Part shown: piece by piece, positions 1 through 10,022 of the stretch
Position numbering within the stretch: the first letter of the stretch is position 1
Layout: every line of letters begins with the position of its first letter
Assembly: GCA_017436135.1 (NCBI GenBank)
Contig: JAFSDQ010000023.1
Coordinates: 1-56,594 of the forward strand
Source: Clostridia bacterium
GTDB lineage: Bacteria; Bacillota_A; Clostridia; Monoglobales; Monoglobaceae
DNA: 56,594 bases
Direction of reading: 5' to 3'
Program-made: the position numbers and the translations under genes
The notes under the pieces: model-generated
What the model was told of the DNA's origin: nothing
The model's input: the letters and a program-made list of their open reading frames with translations, nothing else
The model's database searches: none

Positions 1-1255
1 AATGGTCAACCTTAAGATGCTGAATTGGTCCAATAATCACAGGAGAGATAAGGTGTATCTCGTCTTCTATATCTGCAAGCTTCTTTAAAGCGTTTAAAAG
101 AAGTGCAGAGGAGGCACCAAGCAAATCTGTTGTTTTTCCCGTAACGATTGTGCCGTCGGGAAGCTCCATTGCGGCGGCAGGGGACGAGGTGAGCTCCGCT
201 CTTTCAAGAGCAGGTCTGATAACCGCTCTGTCCTCAATGGTAATCCCTGCTTTTTTCATTAAAAGCTCTAACTTTAAAACAATATCTTCCCCGATAAGTC
301 CTTTCTTCTGGTCACAAAGGGCGGTGTAATAGCGGCGAAGAATTTCCTGTTTTGATGCGTTACGGGTAACCTCGTCATCGGTGATACAGTTGCCAACCAT
401 ATTTACACCCATATCTGTTGGAGAATTGTAAGGACATTTGCCGAGGATTTTTTCAAGCATCGCTGTAACAACAGGAAAGATTTCAACATCACGGTTATAG
501 TTTACGGTAGTTTCTCCATAAGCCTCTAAATGGAACGGGTCAATCATATTTACATCATTTAAGTCAGCGGTAGCCGCCTCATAAGCCAGGTTGACAGGAT
601 GCTGAAGAGGGAGATTCCATATAGGGAAGGTTTCAAACTTCGCATATCCTGCCTGCATACCCCGTTTGTTTTCGTGATAAAGCTGTGAAAGACAGGTTGC
701 CATTTTACCGCTTCCGGGACCGGGAGCAGTAACCACAACAAGCTCGCGGGTGGTTTCGATATAATCGTTCTTGCCATAACCCTCGTCACTTACAATTTTT
801 GAAATATCAGAGGGGTATCCCTCTATAGAATAGTGTCTGTAAACCTTGACGCCAAGGCTTTCCAAGCGTTTTTGAAAGGCTTCTGCAATGGGCTGGTCTT
901 TGTATTGAGTCAGAACAACGCTTCCTACATACAAATCAATGGTACGGAAACAATCAATAAGTCTGATAACATCAAGGTCATAGGTAATTCCCAAGTCGCC
1001 ACGGAGCTTGTTCTTTTCAATATCGGCAGAATTTATAACAATAACAATTTCCACTCTGTCCTTAAGCTGAAGAAGCATACGAAGCTTGCTGTCAGGCTGA
1101 AAACCGGGCAAAACACGGGAGGCATGAAAATCGTCAAAAAGCTTACCGCCAAATTCAAGATAAAGCTTACCTCCGAATTGAGCAATTCTTTCTCCTATAT
1201 GTTCTGACTGCATTTGCAGATATTTTTCGTTATCAAATCCAACCTTTCCAGACAT
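1..1255 (-). CDS. DUF1846 family protein (C-terminus cut by window edge)
   Basis: This is the N-terminal ~418 residues of a DUF1846 (PF08903) protein; the family is normally about 500 residues, so the C-terminus lies outside the window. I translated the frame by hand: it starts [19 protein letters not shown] and contains the family's glycine-rich segment [18 protein letters not shown] at roughly residues 165-182, which looks like a nucleotide-binding loop. The biochemical function of DUF1846 is not established. There is no signal peptide or membrane segment, so it is probably cytosolic. The ATG at 1255 is chosen because the conserved N-terminus begins there; an AAGGA motif sits upstream at slightly long spacing. 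It has its own sigma-A promoter and is transcribed away from the genes to its right. Family assignment is from recognised sequence; the role is unknown. Confidence 0.85.
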   Translation of the reverse strand, partial: MSGKVGFDNEKYLQMQSEHIGERIAQFGGKLYLEFGGKLFDDFHASRVLPGFQPDSKLRMLLQLKDRVEIVIVINSADIEKNKLRGDLGITYDLDVIRLIDCFRTIDLYVGSVVLTQYKDQPIAEAFQKRLESLGVKVYRHYSIEGYPSDISKIVSDEGYGKNDYIETTRELVVVTAPGPGSGKMATCLSQLYHENKRGMQAGYAKFETFPIWNLPLQHPVNLAYEAATADLNDVNMIDPFHLEAYGETTVNYNRDVEIFPVVTAMLEKILGKCPYNSPTDMGVNMVGNCITDDEVTRNASKQEILRRYYTALCDQKKGLIGEDIVLKLELLMKKAGITIEDRAVIRPALERAELTSSPAAAMELPDGTIVTGKTTDLLGASSALLLNALKKLADIEDEIHLISPVIIGPIQHLKVDH

Positions 1256-1297
1256 TTTTGCAAGACCCTATCCTTTCTACAAAATAATACAAGTTAT

Positions 1298-1326
1298 ATT
1301 ATACATTAAAAGATTTAAGGTTGCAA
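1298..1326 (-). promoter_or_regulatory. Sigma-A promoter of the DUF1846 gene
   Basis: On the minus strand, -35 TTGCAA (1326-1321), a 17-bp spacer and a perfect -10 TATAAT (1303-1298). It lies about 40 bases ahead of the ATG at 1255. Confidence 0.75.
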
Positions 1327-1362
1327 GAGTCATTTACAGATTTTGTAAAATATTTTTATAAG

Positions 1363-1393
1363 AAAAAAGCTGTTGGCGGTTGCCAACAGCTTT
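1363..1393 (-). terminator. Intrinsic terminator after the DUF1540 gene
   Basis: An 11-bp perfect stem (1367-1377 with 1382-1392), a four-base loop and a T-run on the minus strand (complement of the six A at 1363-1368). It begins a few bases past the stop codon of the small Cys-rich gene and just before the promoter of the next gene. Confidence 0.85.
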
Positions 1394-1400
1394 CAGGTTG

Positions 1401-1562
1401 TTATTGAGCAGGTTTAAATGTAACACATTCAGTATCGCAAGAACTGCAACATGTTTTGGATGAACCTACTTCAATTTTGCTTGCTGTGCATTTATTGTCA
1501 GTAGTGTGGTATGCGCACTGCTGGACACTGCAATTGATTCCGGGATTAGCTGTTTTATCCAT
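1401..1562 (-). CDS. Small Cys-rich DUF1540 domain protein (53 aa)
   Basis: A 53-residue protein with the DUF1540 (PF07561) cysteine pattern: CSVQQCAYH near residues 11-19, CTAS at 25-28, IEVG at 30-33, and a closing CCSSCDTECVTF. The spacing of eight Cys plus His suggests a small metal-binding fold, but no function is established for the family. The ATG at 1562 is preceded by a textbook GGAGGT eight bases upstream. The open frame continues upstream to 1646, but that extension runs through a terminator hairpin, so it is not coding. It sits between the ligA terminator and its own terminator, so it appears to be a single-gene unit with a promoter very close to or inside the ligA terminator. Confidence 0.85.
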   Translation of the reverse strand: MDKTANPGINCSVQQCAYHTTDNKCTASKIEVGSSKTCCSSCDTECVTFKPAQ

Positions 1563-1580
1563 AGATAGTAACCTCCGTAT

Positions 1581-1633
1581 AAAAAATTCCCAAGCTTTTG
1601 GGTACATAGTTATAATATCCAAAAGCTTGGGAA
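1581..1633 (-). terminator. Terminator of ligA with a 15-bp perfect stem
   Basis: Arms 1587-1601 and 1619-1633 are perfect 15-bp inverted repeats around a 17-base loop, followed on the minus strand by six T (1586-1581). It lies just after the ligA stop. The loop carries the minus-strand string TATTATAAC, resembling a -10 element. Confidence 0.85.
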
Positions 1634-1648
1634 ATATACAAAGCAAAA

Positions 1649-3706
<2,058 letters not shown>

Positions 3707-4384
3707 TTATAAAATATAATTTGGAACTTCCCCAATAATTATTGTTTCTGTTATTGGAATATTGGAGGATATGACGGTTGCCTTTGTGTCTGTAAAAGTA
3801 TGAAGCTTTGCATCAACCATAACACGAAGCACAAGGGAATGTTTTGTTTGGTTGACACCCCCGTCTGTGAATTCGTCAGCTATTTCGATGTCTACGTCGG
3901 AGGCTGTGATTATTGTTATGGGAATATCAGGGCCTGTAGCGGATAAAATATCATCAGAAAAAACGGAACCCAAAGGGACTCCGCAAGTGACTCTGCTGTG
4001 AGAGTTTAAAAAGTCGCAAAGCATAACCTCTAATTCATTTTTCAATATGTTGATTTTAGAAAAGTTTGTCTGAATGGAATTTATAACTCCGTTTTCGTCC
4101 TTGTCAATAACAACAATATCCTCGTAGGACAGGTTATGCTTTGACAAAAGCTGCGACGATATTTGGCTGCAGGCGGCAAGAATGTCGTTTTCAATCTTAT
4201 CCTCGCCCAATTTGAGAGAAAGGGATGAGAGTCTTTTCCCCCCTGAATACAGAGCAACAGTGATTAAAAAAATGAATATTAGAGTGTATATTGAAAAAAT
4301 AAATTTATTATATGTAAAGCTTCTTTTTTTATGTCTGCCAAATTTTAGCTTAAGGCGATTGAATGATTGTTTTTTGTAAAACAT
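3707..4384 (-). CDS. yunB: Sporulation protein YunB
   Basis: A 225-residue YunB family (PF09560) protein. It has a basic cytoplasmic N-terminus, one membrane segment at about residues 29-45 (FIFSIYTLIFIFLITVALY), and an outward domain with the conserved GVPLGSVFSD segment near 135-144. In Bacillus subtilis yunB is a mother-cell sporulation gene whose loss reduces sporulation; the molecular activity is not known. Start ATG 4384 follows GGAGGTG. Just upstream lie three overlapping CATAnnnTA strings typical of mother-cell sigma factor -10 elements. The gene is divergent from the esterase gene at 4578. Together with spoIID it indicates an endospore-forming organism. Confidence 0.9.
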   Translation of the reverse strand: MFYKKQSFNRLKLKFGRHKKRSFTYNKFIFSIYTLIFIFLITVALYSGGKRLSSLSLKLGEDKIENDILAACSQISSQLLSKHNLSYEDIVVIDKDENGVINSIQTNFSKINILKNELEVMLCDFLNSHSRVTCGVPLGSVFSDDILSATGPDIPITIITASDVDIEIADEFTDGGVNQTKHSLVLRVMVDAKLHTFTDTKATVISSNIPITETIIIGEVPNYIL

Positions 4385-4493
4385 TTTACACCTCCATAGT
4401 TTATGTTATGCTATGTGGAGCTTTGTGTGAAAAAGCTTGTGTAACGGGATATTGTTTCTTATGGGAGGAGTATAAGAAATTTACGATTTTATG

Positions 4494-4521
4494 TTGCTTT
4501 TTTTTAGAAAAATGATATAAT
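4494..4521 (+). promoter_or_regulatory. Sigma-A promoter of the SGNH esterase gene
   Basis: -35 TTGCTT (4494-4499), 16-bp spacer, perfect -10 TATAAT (4516-4521), with the ATG at 4578 about 57 bases downstream. Confidence 0.75.
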
Positions 4522-4577
4522 GAGTTTGCAAATAAAACTCAATTCATTAAATGATTTTTTAAAATGAGGTGTAAAAA

Positions 4578-5546
4578 ATGATAATAAAACCTAATGATAA
4601 ATATATAAGATATACAGGTCGGTGGAATGTAGATGAGGAGTCAGCCGTAAGCTCTGCAAACGGAAACTACTTTGAATTTTCTTATGTGGGCAGTATGGCG
4701 GTAATTGCTTTTGATACAAGGCTTATACAAAAGCCGTCACCCCATATTTATATTTCTGTTGATAATGGTGCAAAGATTGCCCTTCCCGTTGATGAGTATG
4801 TTAGGATAAGCGGAGAAGAGGGCACGCATCATGTAAAGGTAATAATGAAAAGCTCCGACGAGAGGCAAAATCGCTGGTATACACCGATTGCTTCTGCCTG
4901 CATTTTTCTTGGAATAGAAGCCGATGGTTTTAGTGAGCTTGAGGAGGACAAAAGAAAAAAGATTGAATTTATCGGTGATTCTATTACAGAGGGAATATCA
5001 ATTGATGTAGAAAATGAATCCTATTATGGAAATCCAAGCTCTATGTCTTTTTGTGATGATTCTACAGCAGGCTATGCATGGCTCACTGCGGAGGCACTTA
5101 ACTTCAGACCATATATAATGGGCTATGGTTGTCTTGGCACAACAAAGAGCGGGGGCGGAGATGTGCCAAAGGTGGCAGAGTCTTATCCCTGCTATAGTGA
5201 CGGAAACCCTATGGAGAGTATAGGGGCGGACTATATAGTAATAAACCACGGAACAAATGACCGACTGGCAACAAAGGAAGTTTTTAAGGCAGAATATACG
5301 AACTTTTTGAAGATAGTAAGAAACAGGAATAAAAATTCCAGAATAATTGCGCTGACACCATTTTCGGGTTGTCTTGCAAAGGAGATACAAGAGTGTGTAG
5401 AGAATCATAACAAGGCTATGGATGATGATATATTCTACATTGACTCTACAGGATGGATAAGTGCGGAGCCTATTCATCCTGACAGAGAGGGACACAAAAC
5501 AGTTTGCAAGCATCTTGTGGAAATATTTAAAAACGAAATATTATAG
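4578..5546 (+). CDS. SGNH/GDSL hydrolase with N-terminal jelly-roll (CE2-like carbohydrate esterase)
   Basis: A 322-residue two-domain esterase. Residues 1 to about 125 look like the beta-sandwich found in front of CE2 acetylxylan esterases. The rest is an SGNH hydrolase: block I IEFIGDSITEG (catalytic Ser, about 133-143), block II glycine in YGCLGT, block III GTND (about 225-228), and block V HPDREGH (catalytic Asp/His, about 299-305). By family it would remove acetyl groups from acetylated polysaccharide or oligosaccharide; the exact substrate cannot be read from sequence. There is no signal peptide, so it probably acts in the cytoplasm on imported sugars. ATG 4578 follows GAGGTG. It is a monocistronic unit with its own sigma-A promoter. 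Confidence 0.85.
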   Translation: MIIKPNDKYIRYTGRWNVDEESAVSSANGNYFEFSYVGSMAVIAFDTRLIQKPSPHIYISVDNGAKIALPVDEYVRISGEEGTHHVKVIMKSSDERQNRWYTPIASACIFLGIEADGFSELEEDKRKKIEFIGDSITEGISIDVENESYYGNPSSMSFCDDSTAGYAWLTAEALNFRPYIMGYGCLGTTKSGGGDVPKVAESYPCYSDGNPMESIGADYIVINHGTNDRLATKEVFKAEYTNFLKIVRNRNKNSRIIALTPFSGCLAKEIQECVENHNKAMDDDIFYIDSTGWISAEPIHPDREGHKTVCKHLVEIFKNEIL

Positions 5547-5613
5547 ACAGCCCATTTCAAGTTACGATTTTATGACGATAAAATTGCTTTTTTGTGACAT
5601 TTTTTTAGTTGCG

Positions 5614-5642
5614 TTGACAGGGTAAAAACTTTTGGTTATACT
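5614..5642 (+). promoter_or_regulatory. Sigma-A promoter of nrdR
   Basis: Perfect -35 TTGACA (5614-5619), 17-bp spacer, -10 TATACT (5637-5642). The nrdR ATG follows 46 bases later with an AAAGGAG ribosome binding site. I saw no clear NrdR-box next to it. Confidence 0.85.
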
Positions 5643-5688
5643 AATATAAGGTTAAGGATATTAAGTGTCCTGAAAAGGAGTTGGTATA

Positions 5689-6144
5689 ATGCGTTGTTAT
5701 TTTTGCGGACATCTGGAGAGTAAGGTTGTTGATTCTCGTTCTACAGAGGATGGTTTGGCAATCAGACGCCGCCGCGAATGTTTAAATTGCGGAAAAAGAT
5801 TTACAACATACGAAAAAATAGAAAGTGTTCCTATTATCGTTATAAAAAAGGATTCCTCAAGACAGCCCTATGACAGAGAAAAGCTTCAAAGAGGTATTAT
5901 GAATGCCTGTGCAAGCAGACCTGTATCTGTGGATACGGTTGACAAAATTCTCGATGATATAGAGGCAACTTTGCATAATTCTCTTGAACGTGAGGTTTCC
6001 ACCGCAAAAATCGGGGAAATGGTTATGGACAGACTGCGTGAAGTTGACGAGGTTGCTTATGTGCGCTTTGCATCTGTGTACAAAAAGTTCAAGGATATAG
6101 AAACCTTTCAAAAGGAGCTTGAAAAGCTTACTAAAAATGTTTAA
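5689..6144 (+). CDS. nrdR: Transcriptional repressor NrdR
   Basis: A 151-residue NrdR, the ATP/dATP-sensing repressor of ribonucleotide reductase genes. The N-terminal zinc ribbon is seen as CYFCGH (residues 3-8) and [12 protein letters not shown] (about 31-42); the ATP-cone follows ([18 protein letters not shown] onwards). Length and motif order match the family exactly. It is carried by a strong sigma-A promoter and closed by an intrinsic terminator, so it is a single-gene unit. No nrd genes lie in the window, so its targets are elsewhere. Confidence 0.97.
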   Translation: MRCYFCGHLESKVVDSRSTEDGLAIRRRRECLNCGKRFTTYEKIESVPIIVIKKDSSRQPYDREKLQRGIMNACASRPVSVDTVDKILDDIEATLHNSLEREVSTAKIGEMVMDRLREVDEVAYVRFASVYKKFKDIETFQKELEKLTKNV

Positions 6145-6160
6145 ATATACGGCAGATGAA

Positions 6161-6199
6161 ACAGCAAATTTTCCAGGAAGAGAAAATTTGCTGTTTTTT
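6161..6199 (+). terminator. Intrinsic terminator of nrdR
   Basis: A 13-bp perfect stem (6161-6173 with 6182-6194), eight-base loop, then six T. It lies 16 bases after the nrdR stop. Confidence 0.88.
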
Positions 6200-6222
6200 A
6201 AAACATAAATGGAGGAGAAATT

Positions 6223-7905
6223 ATGAAAAAATTATGTGCATTTTTTTGTGTTATAAGCATTCTTGTTTCGGTGAATGTCAGTGCCTTTAACTTTCCTGAG
6301 CCTGACTGGGGGGCACTGCTCCGTCAAAAGGAGAGTATGGTAAAGGAAACGGATTTTGAACTATATGTGGAAGGCTCTGTTGAGTCTGCCCCATATTACG
6401 GCGCAAGGCTTGAACCGAAAAGCGGAGCATATATAGGTATTATAGCCGAAAACTCGGAACAATTTGCCCCTGTGAGCGGGTATCTTACCTATGTGCAGGA
6501 TATGTGGCAGGATGACCTTTATTATCCGGCAAACGAGATAATACGCAATGGAAACGCAGCTACAATGGTTGGGTGGACCATTGACGATATTTATAATGTA
6601 AATTATGACCAGGTAAGAAAAGTCCTTGACACCCTGAATTCTTATAATAAGCCCATGTTTATCAGATTTGCTAACGAAATGAATGTTTCTGCCCTTGGAA
6701 ACGATCCTAATAAATATATTGAGGTTTTCAGGACTGTGGCAGATATGATTCATCAATATCCCAACTTTGCTGTTGTGTGGTCCCCAAATGATATGGGGGC
6801 ACTTGACAGACCATTTGAATACTTTTATCCGGGGGATGAGTATGTTGACTGGATAGGGGTCAGCTGTTATTCTATAAAATATTTCCAGGGAAATCAAAAT
6901 ACCCAGTATAAGGATATGGTTTATTTTATGACAGGGGATTATGCCTATGCAACAAACCGTGTCAAGCCCATAATCGAGTTTATGGAGAAAAACAATATCA
7001 ACAAGCCCCTTATGATAAGTGAGGGGGGCGTTCCTACAAACAATAAGTTTGGTGAGGATTTGCAGTTCTGGGCAAGCCCCAGGCTCCGCAATATGATGTA
7101 TTATCTTGTGATGAAGTACCCTCAAATAAAAATGGTAAATTATTTTAATACCCACAGAGCAAACGAAGGGGAGAGGTTTGATATATCAGACTATCCCTAT
7201 GGGGCAGAAATTTTCAATGAAGCAAAAAACAGCGGTGCGTATATAACCGAATACGGAGCAGCTCCCGAATTTGTTTTCAAACCTGCAAGCGGGTATGAAC
7301 AGCTGACGGCAGAAAACGGAATTGTTCCCCTTTATACCCTGGCATATTTTGCAAACCAGGATAATATTACAGTAAATTATGAGATAGACGGCACTTGGTA
7401 TCATTCCTCGAATCAAATACCCTACATCTGTAATCTTGACATAACAGGTCTGGGTGAGGGAGAGCATACTGTAAGTATATCCTCGTCAGGTTCTTCGAAG
7501 AGCTATAAGTTTTATAAAAGAGGAAATGTAATAAGGTTTAATGCAGAACCGGAGAATACAGGAATCAGAGTTACGGTAAACGGAAATTATATAGACTTTG
7601 ATACACAGCCTGTTATTCAAAACGGAAGAACCTTGGTGCCTGTGCGCAAAATCTTTGAGGCCCTCGGAGCAGAGGTAGAGTGGGATGAACCCACTCAAAC
7701 AGTAAAGGCAACAAAAGGAGAAATCATGGTTATACTGCAGATTAACAACGAAAAAATGTATGTAAATGGAGCAGAGAAAATTCTGGATGTTCCGGCACAG
7801 CTTATGGAAAGCCGAACCCTGGTACCTGCAAGAGCAGTGGGAGAGGCGTTTGGATGCAATGTATCCTGGGATGACCCTACACAAACAGTTATTATTTTGT
7901 ATTAA
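6223..7905 (+). CDS. Secreted GH26-like (clan A) glycoside hydrolase with C-terminal stalk domain
   Basis: A 560-residue exported protein. Residues 1-21 are a signal peptide (MKKLCAFFCVISILVSVNVSA). A TIM-barrel region follows with a GH26-like acid/base segment FIRFANEMN (Glu about 152) and a nucleophile-like KPLMISEGG (Glu about 267), which suggests a beta-mannanase or other clan-A beta-glycanase. A middle region of about 350-450 resembles an immunoglobulin-like fold. The C-terminus (about 448-560) carries the copper amine oxidase N-terminal-like stalk domain (PF07833), with two copies of the RTLVPVR/RTLVPAR...W(D/E) pattern seen in many clostridial surface proteins. Start ATG 6223 follows GGAGGAG. 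It ends before a hairpin at 7911. Substrate is uncertain; GH5 or GH53-like assignment remains possible. Confidence 0.75.
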   Translation: MKKLCAFFCVISILVSVNVSAFNFPEPDWGALLRQKESMVKETDFELYVEGSVESAPYYGARLEPKSGAYIGIIAENSEQFAPVSGYLTYVQDMWQDDLYYPANEIIRNGNAATMVGWTIDDIYNVNYDQVRKVLDTLNSYNKPMFIRFANEMNVSALGNDPNKYIEVFRTVADMIHQYPNFAVVWSPNDMGALDRPFEYFYPGDEYVDWIGVSCYSIKYFQGNQNTQYKDMVYFMTGDYAYATNRVKPIIEFMEKNNINKPLMISEGGVPTNNKFGEDLQFWASPRLRNMMYYLVMKYPQIKMVNYFNTHRANEGERFDISDYPYGAEIFNEAKNSGAYITEYGAAPEFVFKPASGYEQLTAENGIVPLYTLAYFANQDNITVNYEIDGTWYHSSNQIPYICNLDITGLGEGEHTVSISSSGSSKSYKFYKRGNVIRFNAEPENTGIRVTVNGNYIDFDTQPVIQNGRTLVPVRKIFEALGAEVEWDEPTQTVKATKGEIMVILQINNEKMYVNGAEKILDVPAQLMESRTLVPARAVGEAFGCNVSWDDPTQTVIILY

Positions 7906-7910
7906 AGCAT

Positions 7911-7948
7911 AAATTCCCCTTGACAACAAGGGGAATTTGTGTTATACT
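7911..7948 (+). promoter_or_regulatory. rimP operon promoter overlapping an 11-bp palindrome
   Basis: Perfect -35 TTGACA (7920-7925), 17-bp spacer, -10 TATACT (7943-7948). The -35 sits in a perfect inverted repeat (7911-7921 with 7928-7938, six-base loop), which could be a weak terminator for the preceding gene or an operator. There is no T-run on either side. Confidence 0.85.
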
Positions 7949-7954
7949 TACAGC

Positions 7955-8155
7955 GTAAACTTGAATAAGATGTTGGCAGAGAGTGAGGAAGTTCCTCGCT
8001 CTTTTGATTTTATTTGGAGGTCAGGGTGACAGAAATCACCCTAAATACTCGGAAATGCACACGGACGAAATAATCTCTTATCATTCCTTGCTCTGCGGAT
8101 AAGAGATTATGCATTACTATTTTTGCCGAAGCAGAGCGGCGGAATGGAGATTATT
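7955..8155 (+). ncRNA. Structured 5' leader of the rimP-nusA-infB operon
   Basis: About 200 bases of non-coding leader. In order: a hairpin 7980-7990/7992-8002 followed by an interrupted T-tract (TTTTGATTTTATTT), attenuator-like; a 7-bp hairpin 8023-8029/8036-8042; a perfect 13-bp stem 8070-8082/8098-8110; and a 7-bp pairing of that stem's loop (8090-8096, GCTCTGC) with 8131-8137 (GCAGAGC). The last two together have classical H-type pseudoknot geometry, ending nine bases before the rimP ribosome binding site. A 19-codon open frame (7970-8029) spans the first hairpin but has no Shine-Dalgarno. Structure is from hand pairing only. Confidence 0.6.
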
Positions 8156-8617
8156 ATGGCGTATTCAAAAACAGAGCTTTCTGCTATTGAAATTACAAAA
8201 CCCATTGCAGAGGAAAACAATGCTTTTGTATATGATGCGGAATTTGTAAAAGAAGGTGGCTTATACTTTCTTCGTATCTATGTTGATAAGGACGGAGGGA
8301 TTGACCTTGACACCTGTGAGGCAATAAGCCGTGCTGTCAGCGATAAGCTTGATGAGGCGGATATTATTTCTCAAAACTATTATCTGGAGGTTTCCTCCCC
8401 GGGAATAGAGAGAAAGCTTAAAACAAAAGAACATTTTGACAGATATATCGGTGAGAAAATTGACGTTGGCCTTTATAAAGCTATAAAGGGCAGCAAGCAA
8501 CTGACTGTAACTCTTCTTGCCTTTGATGATGGCGTAATTACTGTGGAAGCAGAGGGAGAAGAGGTTCAAATAAATCAAAAGGAAACCACATCTGTAAGGC
8601 TTCATTTTGATTTTTAG
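8156..8617 (+). CDS. rimP: Ribosome maturation factor RimP
   Basis: A 153-residue RimP (YlxS/YhbC), which assists 30S subunit maturation. Family features visible: N-terminal ITKPIAEENNAFVYDAEFVKEG, the central YVDKDGGIDLDTCEAISRAVSDKLDE and YLEVSSPGIERKL, and the C-terminal SH3-like part. Among three in-frame starts (TTG 8123, ATG 8144, ATG 8156) the last is chosen because GGAG lies six bases upstream and the length fits. It is the first gene of the classical Firmicute operon through ribF, expressed behind a long structured leader. Confidence 0.95.
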   Translation: MAYSKTELSAIEITKPIAEENNAFVYDAEFVKEGGLYFLRIYVDKDGGIDLDTCEAISRAVSDKLDEADIISQNYYLEVSSPGIERKLKTKEHFDRYIGEKIDVGLYKAIKGSKQLTVTLLAFDDGVITVEAEGEEVQINQKETTSVRLHFDF

Positions 8618-8679
8618 CAGAAAAGAACATAATTGTATTATAATTAAATTATCATATATAAGAAAGGATGAATTGAAAA

Positions 8680-9759
8680 ATGAGTTCGGAATTTTTTGCA
8701 TCACTTGAAATGATTGAGGAGGAAAAAGGTATAAGCCGTGACGTAGTGCTTGAAGCTCTGGAGAGCGCACTGATTTCTGCTTATAAGAAGCATTTTGGCG
8801 CAGTGCAGGATATTGGCGTTGTATTTGATGAGGAGTCAGGTGCAATAAGAATTATCGCACGCAAGACAGTTGTGGAAGAGGTGGAAGACCGAGAAACCCA
8901 AATCCATATTGACGAGGCAAAAAGAATTGATGAAAAATATGGTCTGGGGGATATAGTTGAAAAAGAAGTTACCCCTGCATCCTTTGGCAGAATTGCAGCC
9001 CAGACAGCCCGTCAGGTTGTTCTTCAGAGAATTCATGAAGCCGAGCGTGAGAAAATGGTAAACGAATATTCTGACCGCGAAAATGACATAGCAACAGGTG
9101 TTGTACGCAGAATTGAGAAGAGAAACGTAATGCTTGAAATTGAGAATACAGAGTCTGTACTTATGCCAAACGAGCAGGTTCGTGCTGATAATTATAGGGT
9201 TGGGGAGCGTTATAAGGTATTTGTTGTGGAGGTTGCGGATTCAGTAAAAGGTGTGCATCTTGTAGTATCCCGTTCCCACCCCGGCCTTGTTCGCAGACTT
9301 TTTGAGCTTGAGGTTCCTGAAATCAGTCAGGGTATAATAGAGGTAAAGGCTCTCTCCCGTGAGGCGGGCTCCAGAAGTAAAATTGCTGTACATTCAACAA
9401 ACGAAAATGTTGACCCTGTAGGCACATGCATCGGTCCTAAAGGAATGAGAGTACAAGAGGTAATCCGTGAGCTTCGCGGTGAAAAAATCGACATAATTAA
9501 GTATAGCGAGAATCCTGCAGAATATGTGGCAAATGCACTCAGTCCTGCAGAAGTATTGTCTATAGATGTTGACGAGGATAAAAAGATGTGCAGCGTAGTT
9601 GTACCCGAGGACCAGCTTTCCCTTGCTATTGGTAAAGAGGGTCAGAATGTTCGTCTTGCAGCACGTCTTACAGGCTGGAAGATTGATATATCAGCCAAGG
9701 CAGCAGGCGGCGGATACAAAAGTCAGAACATTGTAGTTCCCGAGGAGGATGAGGACTAA
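8680..9759 (+). CDS. nusA: Transcription termination/antitermination factor NusA
   Basis: A 359-residue NusA of the short Firmicute type. It has an N-terminal RNA-polymerase-binding domain (about 1-125), an S1 domain (from about 135), and two KH domains (DPVGTCIGPKGMRVQEVIREL near 247-267 and AIGKEGQNVRLAARLTGW near 315-332), without the proteobacterial C-terminal acidic repeats. It modulates pausing, termination and antitermination. ATG 8680 follows AAAGGATG. The stop codon overlaps the start of ylxR (TAATG), showing translational coupling. Confidence 0.97.
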   Translation: MSSEFFASLEMIEEEKGISRDVVLEALESALISAYKKHFGAVQDIGVVFDEESGAIRIIARKTVVEEVEDRETQIHIDEAKRIDEKYGLGDIVEKEVTPASFGRIAAQTARQVVLQRIHEAEREKMVNEYSDRENDIATGVVRRIEKRNVMLEIENTESVLMPNEQVRADNYRVGERYKVFVVEVADSVKGVHLVVSRSHPGLVRRLFELEVPEISQGIIEVKALSREAGSRSKIAVHSTNENVDPVGTCIGPKGMRVQEVIRELRGEKIDIIKYSENPAEYVANALSPAEVLSIDVDEDKKMCSVVVPEDQLSLAIGKEGQNVRLAARLTGWKIDISAKAAGGGYKSQNIVVPEEDED

Positions 9760-10022
9760 TGCTTCCTCAAAGAATGTGTGCTGTATGCAGAGAACGCAAG
9801 GAAAAAAGTCAGCTTATTCGTATTACAAAAACACAGGATGGCGAAGTCCTGATAGATAAAACAGGAAAGCTTCAGGGCCGTGGAATGTATATATGTAAAG
9901 ATGGCGATTGCATAGAAAAAGCAGAGAGACGGCATGTAATAGAACGGGCGTTTTCGGGAAAGGTTGATAAAGAGATATATGATTCACTTGCAAAACAGAG
10001 AGAGGTAGGCAAAAATGAATAA
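9759..10022 (+). CDS. ylxR: YlxR family RNA-binding protein (RnpM)
   Basis: An 87-residue YlxR/DUF448 (PF04296) protein with the family motif MCAVCRERKEKSQLIRI (residues 5-21) and GRGMYIC (about 46-52). In Bacillus subtilis the orthologue has been described as a nucleoid-associated or RNase P-modulating protein (RnpM). It overlaps nusA by one base and ylxQ by eight bases, the conserved arrangement in Firmicutes. Confidence 0.93.
   Translation: MLPQRMCAVCRERKEKSQLIRITKTQDGEVLIDKTGKLQGRGMYICKDGDCIEKAERRHVIERAFSGKVDKEIYDSLAKQREVGKNE

Noticed and set aside
833..1207. Plus-strand open frame of 124 codons
   Set aside because: Antisense to the DUF1846 gene, which I translated by hand and found uninterrupted to the window edge.
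6361..7155. 264-codon minus-strand open frame
   Set aside because: Antisense to the secreted glycosidase, whose signal peptide, catalytic motifs and stalk domain leave no doubt about the real frame.
7970..8029. 19-codon leader peptide in the rimP leader
   Set aside because: It has no Shine-Dalgarno sequence and no amino-acid bias typical of attenuation peptides; kept only as a remark.
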